Assembly (NCBI GenBank): GCA_020848615.1 | Contig: JADLHW010000109.1 | Location: 1 to 64,000, forward strand | Direction of reading: 5' to 3' | DNA length: 64,000 nucleotides | DNA from: Thermoleophilia bacterium | GTDB lineage: Bacteria > Actinomycetota > Thermoleophilia > Miltoncostaeales > Miltoncostaeaceae | Shown: positions 43,307 through 52,023 of the stretch, one piece after another | How the letters are laid out: every line of letters starts with the position of its first letter | Position numbering within the stretch: the stretch's first letter is position 1 | Made by a program: the position numbers and the translations under genes | Notes under the pieces: model-generated | Databases searched by the model: none | What the model saw: only the letters and a program-made list of their open reading frames with translations | Told to the model about the DNA's origin: nothing

Positions 43307-44434
43307 TTAGGCGTTCACCATGGCGAACAGCTGGAGCACGCGGTCGACGTCGGCGTCGGCCATCCCGGGGTACAGCGGGAGGGTGACCTCGCGGGAGGCG
43401 TAGTCCTCCGTGACGGGGAGGGGCTCCTGCGGCTGGAACACCTTGAAGCTGTGGACGGGCTGGTAGTGCACCGAGGTCTGGATGCCCGCGTCGGAGGCCG
43501 CGGCGCGGAGCCGGTCCCGCTCCTCGTTGGAGGGGGTGACCAGGGGCATGATGTGGCAGGAGCTCATCTCGTCCTGGCCGGCGGTGAACGGCACGAAGCC
43601 GGCCTCCGGGGTCCGGGCGAGCCCCGCTCGGTACATGCCGACGAGTTCACGGCGGCGGGCGAGCATGCCGGGGAGCTTGCCGAGCTGGACGAGACCGAGG
43701 GCGGCCTCGAGCTCCGACGGGCGGTAGTTGTAGCCGCGTTCGACGACGTCGTAGCCGCTGGCGTGGCCGCGCTCACGGTCCCAGGAGGTGGCGGTCATGC
43801 CGTGGGCGCGCAGGAGGCGCATGCGGCGCACGAGCTCGTCGTCGTCGCTGGTGCACATCCCGCCCTCGCCGGTCACGAGGTTCTTGTTCGAGAAGAACGA
43901 GAAGCACGAGATGTCGCCGAGGGAGCCGGCGGGGCCGTCCTCGGAACGGGCGCCGGGGGAGTGCGCGGCGTCCTCCACCAGGGCGAGGTCGTACCGGGTG
44001 CTGAGCTCCCGCAGGGCCTTCATGTCGGCGACGTAGCCGGCGTAGTGCACCGCGCAGATCGCCTTGGTGCGCGGGCCGATGAGGGCACGCACCGCCGCGG
44101 GGTCCATGAGGGGGACCTCGGGGGACACGATGTCGGCGAACACGGGCGTCGCGCCGGTGTAGGCGACCGCGTTGGCGGTGGCGACGAACGTGAGGGAGGG
44201 GACGATGACCTCGTCGCCCGGACCCAGGTCGAGGGCGGCGAACGCCAGGTGCAGGGCGGCGGTGCAGGACGACGCCATCACGCCGTGCTTCGCGCCGACG
44301 AACCCGGAGAACTCCTGCTCGAACTGCGCGGTGCGCGGGCCCATCGTGAGCCAGCCGGACCGCACGACGTCGGCGACGGCCTGGGCCTCCGCCTCGGTGA
44401 AGGACGGGGCGGACAGGGGCAGCTGCTCGCTCAC
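43307..44434 (-). CDS. DegT/DnrJ/EryC1-family sugar aminotransferase
   Basis: A 375-residue PLP enzyme that aminates a keto-sugar nucleotide. Motifs: GVMASSCTAALHLAFAAL (phosphate loop), VPSLTFVATANAV, LVEDAAHSPG with D155 holding the pyridine nitrogen, and the Schiff-base K184 in FFSNKNLVTGEGG. It also has RGYNYRPSELEAALGLVQL. The GTG start overlaps the stop of the upstream nucleotidyltransferase by four bases, so the pair supplies an activated amino sugar for the glycan. Confidence 0.95.
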   Translation of the reverse strand: MSEQLPLSAPSFTEAEAQAVADVVRSGWLTMGPRTAQFEQEFSGFVGAKHGVMASSCTAALHLAFAALDLGPGDEVIVPSLTFVATANAVAYTGATPVFADIVSPEVPLMDPAAVRALIGPRTKAICAVHYAGYVADMKALRELSTRYDLALVEDAAHSPGARSEDGPAGSLGDISCFSFFSNKNLVTGEGGMCTSDDDELVRRMRLLRAHGMTATSWDRERGHASGYDVVERGYNYRPSELEAALGLVQLGKLPGMLARRRELVGMYRAGLARTPEAGFVPFTAGQDEMSSCHIMPLVTPSNEERDRLRAAASDAGIQTSVHYQPVHSFKVFQPQEPLPVTEDYASREVTLPLYPGMADADVDRVLQLFAMVNA

Positions 44435-45264
44435 GCGCGAACCTCCTCGACCGGAGCGAGGAGTTGCTCCCGGATCTTCTCGAAGTCGTCGATCGCCTGC
44501 TGGTAGTCGGAGTGCCGGCCGATGTCGAGCCAGTACCCGTCGAACGGGTAGCCCGCGACCGGGCGGCCGGCCTCGAGGAGCCGGTTGATGAGCGCCGGGA
44601 TGTCGAGGGGCTCGCCGGGGGTCACGAAGTTCAGGGCCTCGGGCTCGAACACGTACACGCCCATCGAGACGGTGGACTCGATCTCGGGCTTCTCCCGGTA
44701 GCTGGTGATCTCCCGGGCCGCACCGATGTGGTCGCCCAGGTCCAGCACGCCGAACTCGACCTTGATGGGGCGCCGCATGACGGCGATGGTCAGCACGGCG
44801 CCGCTCTCCTCGTGCGCGGCGACCAGGTCGTTGAACCGCAGGGTGGTGAGCAGGTCCCCGTTCATGACGATGAGGCGGCGGGACTTGGTCTCCTGCGGCA
44901 GGAAGGCGAGGGGCCCGACCGTGCCGAGGGGGGTGGTCTCCTGGATGTAGGAGACGTCCATGCCGTACCGGTCGCCGTTCCCGCAGTACGCGCGGATGAG
45001 GTCCGCCATATGGCCGACGGCGAGGGTGATCTCGTTCCAGCCCTGGGCCTGGAGCTGCCGGAGCAGCACGTCCAGGATGGGGCCGTCCCCGAGGGGCATG
45101 AGGGGCTTCGGGAGGACCGAGGTGAAGGGCGCGAGCCGCGTCCCCTTCCCGCCGGCCAGGATCACCGGAGCGGGCCGGCGGTCGTCGCCGTGCGACGTCC
45201 CGTTCGCACGGACGAATCGGCGGGTGGGTGCATCCATGCTCATGTGGTTCTCCTGTTCGGACAT
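44431..45264 (-). CDS. sugar-1-phosphate nucleotidyltransferase
   Basis: A 277-residue NTP-transferase activating a sugar-1-phosphate. It has the pyrophosphorylase signature VILAGGKGTRLAPFTSVLPK (34-53), IVMNGDLLTT with the metal aspartate, and EFGVLDLG. Two starts are plausible: ATG 45264 after GGAGG, and ATG 45243 seven residues later after AGGAG; both have good spacing. The extra N-terminal 33 residues before the fold are polar. It is the first gene of the minus-strand pair with the aminotransferase. The sugar (glucose, mannose or other) cannot be told. Confidence 0.9.
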   Translation of the reverse strand: MSEQENHMSMDAPTRRFVRANGTSHGDDRRPAPVILAGGKGTRLAPFTSVLPKPLMPLGDGPILDVLLRQLQAQGWNEITLAVGHMADLIRAYCGNGDRYGMDVSYIQETTPLGTVGPLAFLPQETKSRRLIVMNGDLLTTLRFNDLVAAHEESGAVLTIAVMRRPIKVEFGVLDLGDHIGAAREITSYREKPEIESTVSMGVYVFEPEALNFVTPGEPLDIPALINRLLEAGRPVAGYPFDGYWLDIGRHSDYQQAIDDFEKIREQLLAPVEEVRA

Positions 45265-45477
45265 CGCGTCCTCCAGATCTGTGCGCGTCCGGGCGGGGGG
45301 CCCGGCAGGGGGGTAGCCGGCCCGGTGACCGGCGGCCATGGGGAGGTTCGCACGGTGGTCCGGGGCCCCGGAACGGGCCAGGTGGATAGTCCGATTGCTA
45401 TGCGTTCGTCGGGGTGCCGTCATGCGAACATTCCCCTCGTTGCCGCAAGTTTCAGCGCGGAGAGGAGAGGATTCGCG

Positions 45478-46560
45478 ATGAGCTTTGAAAGAGAACCCAA
45501 GGTGAGGGCGGGACAGATGGCGCGCCGGTTGACGGTGACCGGGCTGGCGTTCAGCGCCGGGCCGAGGATGGGGGATGTGCTGTGGGGGCGCGACCGCCTC
45601 ACCACCCTCGTGTACCACCGCATCGGCGATCCGGACGAGGCGGGCCAGGACTTCGACCCGGGCGTGTTCAGCGCGACCCCCGAGATGTTCGAGCGGCAGA
45701 TGCGCTGGATGGCCGCCAACCACGACGTCATCGGCCTGGGCGACCTCGTCGCGCACGTCCGCGACGGTGCCCGCCTGCCGGACCGCCCGGCCCTCATCAC
45801 GTTCGACGACGGGTACCGTGACAACCATGAGCTGGCCTTCCCGGTCCTCCGCGACCTGAACCTGCCCGCGGTGGTCTTCCTGGCCACCGGGGCGATCGGC
45901 ACGGACCGGGTGATGTGGTGGGACGAGGTCTGGTACCTGCTGGTCCACACCGAGCGCACCGGCGCCGAGCTGCCGCTGGTGGGGCCCCGGTCCCTGCACG
46001 ACCTCGCCGCCAGGCGCGTCGCCCAGCGCGACCTGCTCGCGGCCTTCAAGGCGGTGCCCGATGATGCGCGCGTGGCGGCCATGGCGGACCTGCGGGTCGT
46101 GCTGGACGTCACCGCGCCGCGGCTCGGCCGCCCCCTGTTCATGGACTGGGACGCGGTGTCCGAGCTGGTGGCGCACGGCGTGGACTGCGAGCCGCACACC
46201 GTGGACCACCCCATCCTCATCCGGGTGGACGGCGACCGCGCCCGCCGGGAGATCGCCGAGTCCGCCGAGACGGTGGCGAGCCGCACGGGCCGCATGCCCA
46301 CCGCGTTCGCCTACCCGAACGGGGACTACTCGCACGACACGATGGCCGCCCTGCGGGAGTCGGGTATCCACCTGGCCTTCACGATGGAGCTCGGTCCCAC
46401 CCGCGCGCGGGACGTGCGCAGCGCCCCCCTCGAGATCCCGCGGGTGCCGGTGGACGCAACCGACTCCTGGGAGATGTTCCGCCTGAAGGCGTCGGGTGTG
46501 TGCTCCCGGCTCCTCGGTGCAGCGGGCCGGCGTCCCCCCACGCGGCTGGCGGCCGTGTGA
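45478..46560 (+). CDS. polysaccharide deacetylase (NodB family)
   Basis: A 360-residue carbohydrate esterase 4 protein that removes N- or O-acetyl groups from glycans. The NodB core is visible: VYHRIGDPD, ALITFDDGYRDNHELAFPVL with D110-D111, and CEPHTVDHPIL, giving the H-x3-H metal pair. RMPTAFAYPNGDYSHDT is the usual motif 4. No signal peptide is evident, so it may act on cytoplasmic-side or lipid-linked glycan. AGGAG lies about 12 bases before the ATG. Its stop overlaps the start of the PAP2 gene. The divergent 213-base region upstream contains no gene. Confidence 0.9.
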   Translation: MSFEREPKVRAGQMARRLTVTGLAFSAGPRMGDVLWGRDRLTTLVYHRIGDPDEAGQDFDPGVFSATPEMFERQMRWMAANHDVIGLGDLVAHVRDGARLPDRPALITFDDGYRDNHELAFPVLRDLNLPAVVFLATGAIGTDRVMWWDEVWYLLVHTERTGAELPLVGPRSLHDLAARRVAQRDLLAAFKAVPDDARVAAMADLRVVLDVTAPRLGRPLFMDWDAVSELVAHGVDCEPHTVDHPILIRVDGDRARREIAESAETVASRTGRMPTAFAYPNGDYSHDTMAALRESGIHLAFTMELGPTRARDVRSAPLEIPRVPVDATDSWEMFRLKASGVCSRLLGAAGRRPPTRLAAV

Positions 46561-47522
46561 CGGGTGACGCCCCGCCGGTGACCGCGGGACCCGTGCCGGC
46601 GCGGCCGGCCGAGGACCCCGCGACCGCCGGCCGGGCCGCGTGGCGTCCGGGGCTCCTGTGGATCGCGGTGGCCTGCCTCGCCGGCGCCGCGGTGCTGTAC
46701 GTCCTCGCCCTCGGGGTGGGGGCCGCCCAGCGCATGGACGAGGACCTGCGGTACCCGCAGATCGTGGGGGACTGGCGCCTGCGGGACGACGCATCCGACA
46801 CGTTCGCCCGCGTCGCCGCCACGGGGTTCGCGGCGTGGGGCGTCCTGGTGGCGGCCATCGCACTCGCCGTGGGGCGCGGGCGCCGCTTGGTGCCGGTGCT
46901 CGGGGCGTTCGTCCTGGCCGCCGCCGGCGCGTGGCTCGCGTCCGAGGTGCTGGGCCGGCTGGACCCCCTGGGCGGGGAGGCCCTGCGGTACACCATCGAG
47001 GGCGACGGCACGCGCCTGGCCGCGCCCGGCGGGTTCCCCAGCGGGCACGCGGCCGTGACCACCGGGCTCGCCGTGGCGACGGTGCTCGCCCTGCCCCCGC
47101 GGTTGCGGCCCGCCGGCGTGGCGGTGGTCGTGCCGGTCACCGCCGCGGTGTGCACGGGGATCATGGCCCTGGGCTGGCACTACCCCAGCGACATCCTCGC
47201 CGGGATCCTGCTGGGCATCGCCGCCGGCGCCGCGGTCGCGGCGTCCCCGCTGTGGCCGGCCGAGCCCTCGCCCGGACGGCGGGGGATCCTGCACGCCGTG
47301 GTGGGGGCGGACGTCGCGCTGACGCTGTCGGCGGCCGCCGGGGCGTGGGGCATCGCCGCGCTTCCGGACGAGTCCGCCGGTGCCTTCGCGGACGCCCATC
47401 CGCGCTTCATCGCCTTCTGCGTGATCGTGCCCGTGGTCGCCGCCGCGGGCCTTTCCGCGGTGGTGCTTGCGCTCCGCCCCGGGACCGCTGGCGAGGGGCG
47501 GAAGAGGACCGTCCGGGTTTGA
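46557..47522 (+). CDS. PAP2-superfamily membrane phosphatase
   Basis: A 321-residue protein with about seven hydrophobic segments. The acid phosphatase motifs 2 and 3 are present: PSGHAAVTTG (161-170) and GWHYPSDILAG with H208 and D212; the first motif (K-x6-RP) is not clear. It should dephosphorylate a lipid phosphate, for example undecaprenyl diphosphate released after polymerisation, recycling the carrier. The GTG start lies inside the deacetylase stop, so translation is coupled. C-terminal helices after residue 240 are not part of the core. Confidence 0.87.
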   Translation: MTGDAPPVTAGPVPARPAEDPATAGRAAWRPGLLWIAVACLAGAAVLYVLALGVGAAQRMDEDLRYPQIVGDWRLRDDASDTFARVAATGFAAWGVLVAAIALAVGRGRRLVPVLGAFVLAAAGAWLASEVLGRLDPLGGEALRYTIEGDGTRLAAPGGFPSGHAAVTTGLAVATVLALPPRLRPAGVAVVVPVTAAVCTGIMALGWHYPSDILAGILLGIAAGAAVAASPLWPAEPSPGRRGILHAVVGADVALTLSAAAGAWGIAALPDESAGAFADAHPRFIAFCVIVPVVAAAGLSAVVLALRPGTAGEGRKRTVRV

Positions 47523-47699
47523 CCCCCGGCGCACCGATCGGATAGCAATGCACCCGCACTCGCCCGGCATGTCCGGGTGGCGCGTCCCGGCCGTCGCCTC
47601 CAGGCCTTGACGCGAAGCGCGCGCGGATGGCGCCCCGCAGGGAGCCGCCGTCGCGTGCGCACCGCCCGGGGTGCTCCATGCCCTTCGAAAGGACGCCGC

Positions 47700-49175
47700 A
47701 TGCCCGTTTGGGCCCCGACGCAGTTCCCGAAGCATCGTGCCCTGCTGCTCTCCGCCGGCCTCGCCGGGGTGATGGCCGTGATCGCCGTCCCCGGTGTCGC
47801 CCAGCAATACGGGGGCTCCACCACGACGACGACGACCACCACGGCGCCGTCGAGCTCATCGGACCTGCCGGCGCCCGTGGCCCCCGTGGCCTTCTCGTGC
47901 GACAAGTTCGCGGCCCCCGGCGGCGGCGACGGCGCGGCCGGCACCGCGGCCAGCCCCTACAGGACGGCCCAGAAGCTGCAGGACTCGCTGAAGCCCGGGC
48001 AGGTGGGCTGCCTCAAGCCCGGCGCCGTGTTCCAGGAGCGGCTGCGGGCGAACGTGAGCGGCCGGCCCGGCAACCCGATCACCCTCACCAGCGGTCCCGG
48101 ATCGGGGCGGGCGACGCTCCTCGGGGAGCTGTACGTGCCGGACGGGGCGTCCGACATCGTGTACGCGAACCTCAAGATCAACGGCCGCACGTCGTTCCGC
48201 GTGAACCCCAGCGTCAACGGCGACCGGATCACGTTCTCGAACAACGACATCACCGACGAGCACCACGGGATCTGCTTCCACATCGGCAAGCCCGGTGAGG
48301 GCGTCGCCGAGAACATCACGATCGACGGCAACCGCATCCACGACTGCGGCCGGCTGCCGTCCACCGGCTTCGACCACGGCGTCTACCTCAACACGACCCG
48401 TGGCGTGCGCATCACCAACAACTACATCTACGACAACGCCGACTACGGCGTCCACCTCTACCCGAACGCCCAGGGCAGCTACATCGCCAACAACGTGATC
48501 GACGGCAACGGGCGCGGGCTCACGTTCTCGGGGGAGGGCGGCACGGCCTCCAGCAACAACGTGGTCGTGAACAACATCATCAGCAACTCGAAGGACACGG
48601 CGAACATCGAGTCCTACTGGGGCGGGTCGGTGGGCACCGGGAACCGCGCCGAGGGCAACTGCCTGTGGAACGGCGCGAAGGGCAACATCGGCCAGCAGCG
48701 CGGCTTCACCCTGTCGAACAACAAGGTGGCGAACCCGGACTTCGTGAACCGGGCGGCGAAGAACTTCGCGCTGAGCGCCGGCAGCCCGTGCGCCGGCAAG
48801 GGCCCCGGCAACCCGCTGCCGGCGTCCGACCCCTCCTCCTCGCCGGGCGGGTCCTCCGGCGCCGGCGCCGCCCCCGGCGGGGGTTCGTCGGTGTCGTCCC
48901 CGCGGGCCCGCGCGGCGCGCCTGAAGCTCGGCACGTCGTGGATCGCCGCCGGCCGCCTGCGCGTGTCCGCGACGTCGAAGGTTGCGGGGCGTGTCACGAT
49001 GCAGGCCCGCATCGGCAAGCGCGTCATCGGCCGCTGCTCCAGGCGGGTCCTGGCGAACCGCACCGCGCGCTGCACGTTCCGCGCCCGGCTGCGGGTGACG
49101 GTGATCGTCACGCTCCGGCCGAAGAACACCCGGCTCGGGGTCTCCAGGAAGACGGTCACCCGCAACCCCAAGTAG
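47700..49175 (+). CDS. secreted right-handed beta-helix protein with basic C-terminal module
   Basis: A 491-residue paralogue of 33636-35369. After a signal peptide (RALLLSAGLAGVMAVIAVPG) and an eight-threonine run comes a beta-helix domain almost collinear with the other copy: ITFSNNDITDEHHGICFHIG, ITIDGNRIHDCGRLPSTGFD, YDNADYGVHLYPNAQGSYIA, VIDGNGRGLTFSG. Here the Pro-Asp spacer is replaced by a short Ser/Gly linker and a basic Ig-like end (ARAARLKLGTSWIAAGRLRV) similar to the lysyl-oxidase tails. AAAGGA precedes the ATG. The GT2 gene starts four bases after its stop. Role in glycan cleavage, epimerisation or binding is inferred. Confidence 0.82.
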   Translation: MPVWAPTQFPKHRALLLSAGLAGVMAVIAVPGVAQQYGGSTTTTTTTTAPSSSSDLPAPVAPVAFSCDKFAAPGGGDGAAGTAASPYRTAQKLQDSLKPGQVGCLKPGAVFQERLRANVSGRPGNPITLTSGPGSGRATLLGELYVPDGASDIVYANLKINGRTSFRVNPSVNGDRITFSNNDITDEHHGICFHIGKPGEGVAENITIDGNRIHDCGRLPSTGFDHGVYLNTTRGVRITNNYIYDNADYGVHLYPNAQGSYIANNVIDGNGRGLTFSGEGGTASSNNVVVNNIISNSKDTANIESYWGGSVGTGNRAEGNCLWNGAKGNIGQQRGFTLSNNKVANPDFVNRAAKNFALSAGSPCAGKGPGNPLPASDPSSSPGGSSGAGAAPGGGSSVSSPRARAARLKLGTSWIAAGRLRVSATSKVAGRVTMQARIGKRVIGRCSRRVLANRTARCTFRARLRVTVIVTLRPKNTRLGVSRKTVTRNPK

Positions 49176-49179
49176 GCAC

Positions 49180-50190
49180 ATGACACCCACGGGTCAGGCA
49201 CCGCTCGTCACGGTCATCATGCCCATCCGCAACGAGGAGTCGTTCATCGAGCGCTCCCTCGGGGCGGTCCTGGCCCAGAACTACCCGGGGCACCGCATGC
49301 AGGTCCTCGTCGCGGACGGCATGTCCGACGACCGCACCCGGGAGATCGTGGCGCGCCTCGCGGCCGGGTACCCCGACACCGAGGTCGAGGTGGTCGACAA
49401 CCCGGGGCGCATCGTGCCGACGGGGTTCAACGCCGCGTTGGACCACGCGAAGGGCGACGTGGTGGTGCGCGTGGACGGCCACACGATCATCGAGCCGGAC
49501 TACGTCACGGAGTGCGTGGCGGCCCTCACGGAGACCGGCGCCGACAACGTGGGCGGCCGGATGGACGCCGTGGCGGACGCCCCCATGGGGCAGGCCATCG
49601 CCCTGGCCACCTCCTCGCCGTTCGGGGTGGGGAACTCAGCGTTCCACTACGCCTCGGGCCAGCGGTGGGTCGACTCGGTGTACATGGGGGCGTGGCCCCG
49701 CGAGGTCTTCGACCGCGTCGGGCGGTTCGACCCGGAGATGGTCCGGAACCAGGACGACGAGTTCAACTACCGGCTGGGCGCCAGCGGGGGGCGCATCCTG
49801 CTCACCGACCGCATCCGGTCCCGGTACTACAACCGGCCGTCCCTGAAGAAGCTGTTCAGCCAGTACCGGCAGTACGGGTACTGGAAGGTGCGGGTGCTGC
49901 AGAAGCACCCGGGCCAGATGAGCGCCCGCCAGTTCGCCCCGCCGGCGCTGGTGGCGGCGCTGGCCGGCGGCGCGGTGCTCGCGCCGTTCATCCGCCCGGT
50001 GCGCGTCCTGTGGGCCGGGGTCGTGGTGCTGTACGCGGGGGCCAACCTCGCGGCGTCGGTGATCGTGGCCCGGAAGCACGGGACGAAGCACCTGTCGCGC
50101 CTGCCCGTGGTGTTCGGGGCGCTGCACATCGGCTACGGCGCGGGGTTCCTCGCCGGGCTGGTGCGGTTCCGGACCCGCTGGCGGGGGTGA
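49180..50190 (+). CDS. GT2-family glycosyltransferase, ExoA-like
   Basis: A 336-residue processive-type or single-step glycosyltransferase. The GT-A nucleotide fold is visible: VTVIMPIRNEESFIERSLGA, LVADGMSDDRTREIV, VVVRVDGHTIIEPDYV (the D-x-H in place of DXD, as in ExoA proteins), and FDPEMVRNQDDEFNYRLGAS. Two to three C-terminal hydrophobic segments (about 250-290 and 310-325) anchor it in the membrane. It is four bases downstream of the beta-helix gene. Confidence 0.92.
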   Translation: MTPTGQAPLVTVIMPIRNEESFIERSLGAVLAQNYPGHRMQVLVADGMSDDRTREIVARLAAGYPDTEVEVVDNPGRIVPTGFNAALDHAKGDVVVRVDGHTIIEPDYVTECVAALTETGADNVGGRMDAVADAPMGQAIALATSSPFGVGNSAFHYASGQRWVDSVYMGAWPREVFDRVGRFDPEMVRNQDDEFNYRLGASGGRILLTDRIRSRYYNRPSLKKLFSQYRQYGYWKVRVLQKHPGQMSARQFAPPALVAALAGGAVLAPFIRPVRVLWAGVVVLYAGANLAASVIVARKHGTKHLSRLPVVFGALHIGYGAGFLAGLVRFRTRWRG

Positions 50191-50201
50191 CCCGCGCCCC
50201 G

Positions 50202-50251
50202 CGGACGGGGTGCGCGGCTACGAAAGTCGAGGGGTGAAACCCCCCGTCCGA
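50202..50251 (+). other. intergenic hairpin with recurring TGAAACCCCCCG motif (copy 1)
   Basis: CGGACGGGG (50202-50210) pairs perfectly with CCCCGTCCG (50242-50250), and the right arm overlaps the motif TGAAACCCCCCGTCCGA (50235-50251). Similar arrangements recur at 53061-53097 and 53901-53946. It sits between the GT2 and the P-domain gene and could be a terminator or a shared leader element. Confidence 0.45.
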
Positions 50252-50328
50252 CCCTGACGTCCCACCCTCCCCGGGCGGGAACATCGTCGTGGTCGAACAC
50301 ACCCCTCATGACGAACGGAGTTCCGACA

Positions 50329-51825
50329 ATGACGGTTCGAGACCACCTGGGACGGAGCCTGGCCGTCGGCGCTGGTGCGCTGGCGGTGCTCGGTGTCGCA
50401 GCCCTGACGATGACCGAGCGGGCCTTGCCCGTCGCCCCCGACGCCACTGCCGGGACGAGCGGCGTCACCACGAGTTTCACGAGCGGCGCGGTGAACAAGG
50501 CCCTCGGCCCGCTCGCGACCGCGCCCGCCGCGGAGTCAACGATCACGGTCCCCGAGTCCGCACAGGCGTACCTGCGCGACGTGGACGTCCGCACGTTCAT
50601 CACGCACAGCGCGTCCGGTGACCTGGAGGTCGAGCTCACCTCCCCGGCCCGCGCGGGCCAGGCGGCGCGCACCGTCCGCTTCATCACCGGTCCCAGCGGC
50701 ATCGCCGGCACCAACGATGTGTTCAACGGCACGCTGTGGGACGACTCCGCCGCCAGCCTGGTGACGGACCTCACCGGCGGCGCCCTGGGTGAGAACGCCC
50801 CGCAGGCGACGCTGGTGCCCGAGGGCGCGCTGGGCGCGTTCGTGGGCATCGACCCGCGCGGTGTCTGGAAGCTCAGGGTCGCCGACAAGGCCGACGACGG
50901 TCTGCCAACGGACCCGCCGTCGACCCCGGACGGCGGCACGCTGGCGAGCTGGAGCCTCGAGCTGTCCACCCAGTCGGCCGCGCCGGCGCTGGACCCGGCC
51001 ATCGAGCCCGCGTCCACCGGCCCCGCCATCCCGATCCAGGACGCCGCCGCGGGCGACGTCCCGGGTGCGCCGGCCACCTCGACGATCACCGTGAACGGCC
51101 AGAAGAACTACCTGGCCGACGTCGACGTGACCCCGAACATCTCGCACACCGGCCCTGGCGACCTCACCATCACCGTGTCGCACGCCGGCAAGACGGCCGT
51201 GCTCGCCACGGGCGTGAACGGCGGCACGCCGTTCTACACGAACAAGACGTTCAACGACAACGGCGCCACGCTCATCCGGGAGGCCAACGACGCCACGACC
51301 TCGGTGATCCCCGAGGGCGCGCTGTCGGTCTTCCGCGGCACCGACCCGAACGGCACCTGGACCATCTCGGTCACCGACAGGGCGAACCTCGACACCGGCA
51401 CCCTCAACGGCTGGAAGCTGAAGATCCAGTCCGCGCAGGGCGGCGGCACGACCACCACGACGCCGCCCACCACGACCGGCGGTGGCACCACGACGGGCGG
51501 CGGCACGCTTCCGCCCCCGCCCGTGGTGAAGGTCGTCTCGGTCAAGAAGTTCCTGGTCGGCGTGAACCGGCGCACCCGGGCACTCACGCTCAACCTGGGC
51601 CTGGCCAACGGCTCCGGCAAGGTCGCCTACACCGCGACGATCACCGCGAAGTCCGGCCGCAAGACCATCAGGAAGATCGTGCGCGGCTCCCGCACCGCCG
51701 GCACCGCCACGGTCGTCAAGCGGGTCATCCTGCCGAGGGCGTTCAGCGGCAAGCGGGTCACGGTCCGCATGGTGGTGAAGAACAACACCACCACGATCAT
51801 CCGCACCAAGACGGTGAAGTTCTAA
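50329..51825 (+). CDS. exported protein with two P-domain (proprotein convertase) modules
   Basis: A 498-residue protein with a signal or anchor helix (LAVGAGALAVLGVAALTM), two P-domain-like jelly rolls, a Thr/Gly linker and a basic C-terminal module. First P-domain about 70-225 (DVDVRTFITHSASGDLEVEL, GVWKLRVADKADD, GTLASWSLEL), second about 245-380 (DVDVTPNISHTGPGDLTITV, GTWTISVTDRANLDTGTLNG). P-domains usually accompany secreted proteases, but no protease domain is present here. GGAG about 10 bases upstream supports this ATG over one seven codons earlier. Possibly a surface binding protein for the glycan layer. Confidence 0.85.
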   Translation: MTVRDHLGRSLAVGAGALAVLGVAALTMTERALPVAPDATAGTSGVTTSFTSGAVNKALGPLATAPAAESTITVPESAQAYLRDVDVRTFITHSASGDLEVELTSPARAGQAARTVRFITGPSGIAGTNDVFNGTLWDDSAASLVTDLTGGALGENAPQATLVPEGALGAFVGIDPRGVWKLRVADKADDGLPTDPPSTPDGGTLASWSLELSTQSAAPALDPAIEPASTGPAIPIQDAAAGDVPGAPATSTITVNGQKNYLADVDVTPNISHTGPGDLTITVSHAGKTAVLATGVNGGTPFYTNKTFNDNGATLIREANDATTSVIPEGALSVFRGTDPNGTWTISVTDRANLDTGTLNGWKLKIQSAQGGGTTTTTPPTTTGGGTTTGGGTLPPPPVVKVVSVKKFLVGVNRRTRALTLNLGLANGSGKVAYTATITAKSGRKTIRKIVRGSRTAGTATVVKRVILPRAFSGKRVTVRMVVKNNTTTIIRTKTVKF

Positions 51826-51840
51826 GGCGGTACCCGCGAC

Positions 51841-51864
51841 GGCGGGGGGCTCCGGCCCCCCGCC
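51841..51864 (+). terminator. hairpin after P-domain gene
   Basis: GGCGGGGGGC (51841-51850) pairs perfectly with GCCCCCCGCC (51855-51864) around a TCCG tetraloop, 15 bases after the stop. Ten GC-rich pairs; no T-run follows. Confidence 0.6.
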
Positions 51865-52023
51865 CCGCACCTCCCCTCCCGGCTGGGACCCCGACTCGAC
51901 GATCGGGTGTCGTCCCCCGGAGGGTCCCTTGATTGGATCGCGTCCGGGATGGACCGCGACGGCGGGGGAGAGCATGGGACACGTGATCCTGGGCGGGCAC
52001 CGCGATACGCGGAGGAACCGCTG

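Noticed and set aside
50202-50260. Leader similar to a ydaO/c-di-AMP riboswitch because of GGGGTGAA
   Set aside because: Only this short word matches; the conserved downstream segments and the second half of the motif are not present.
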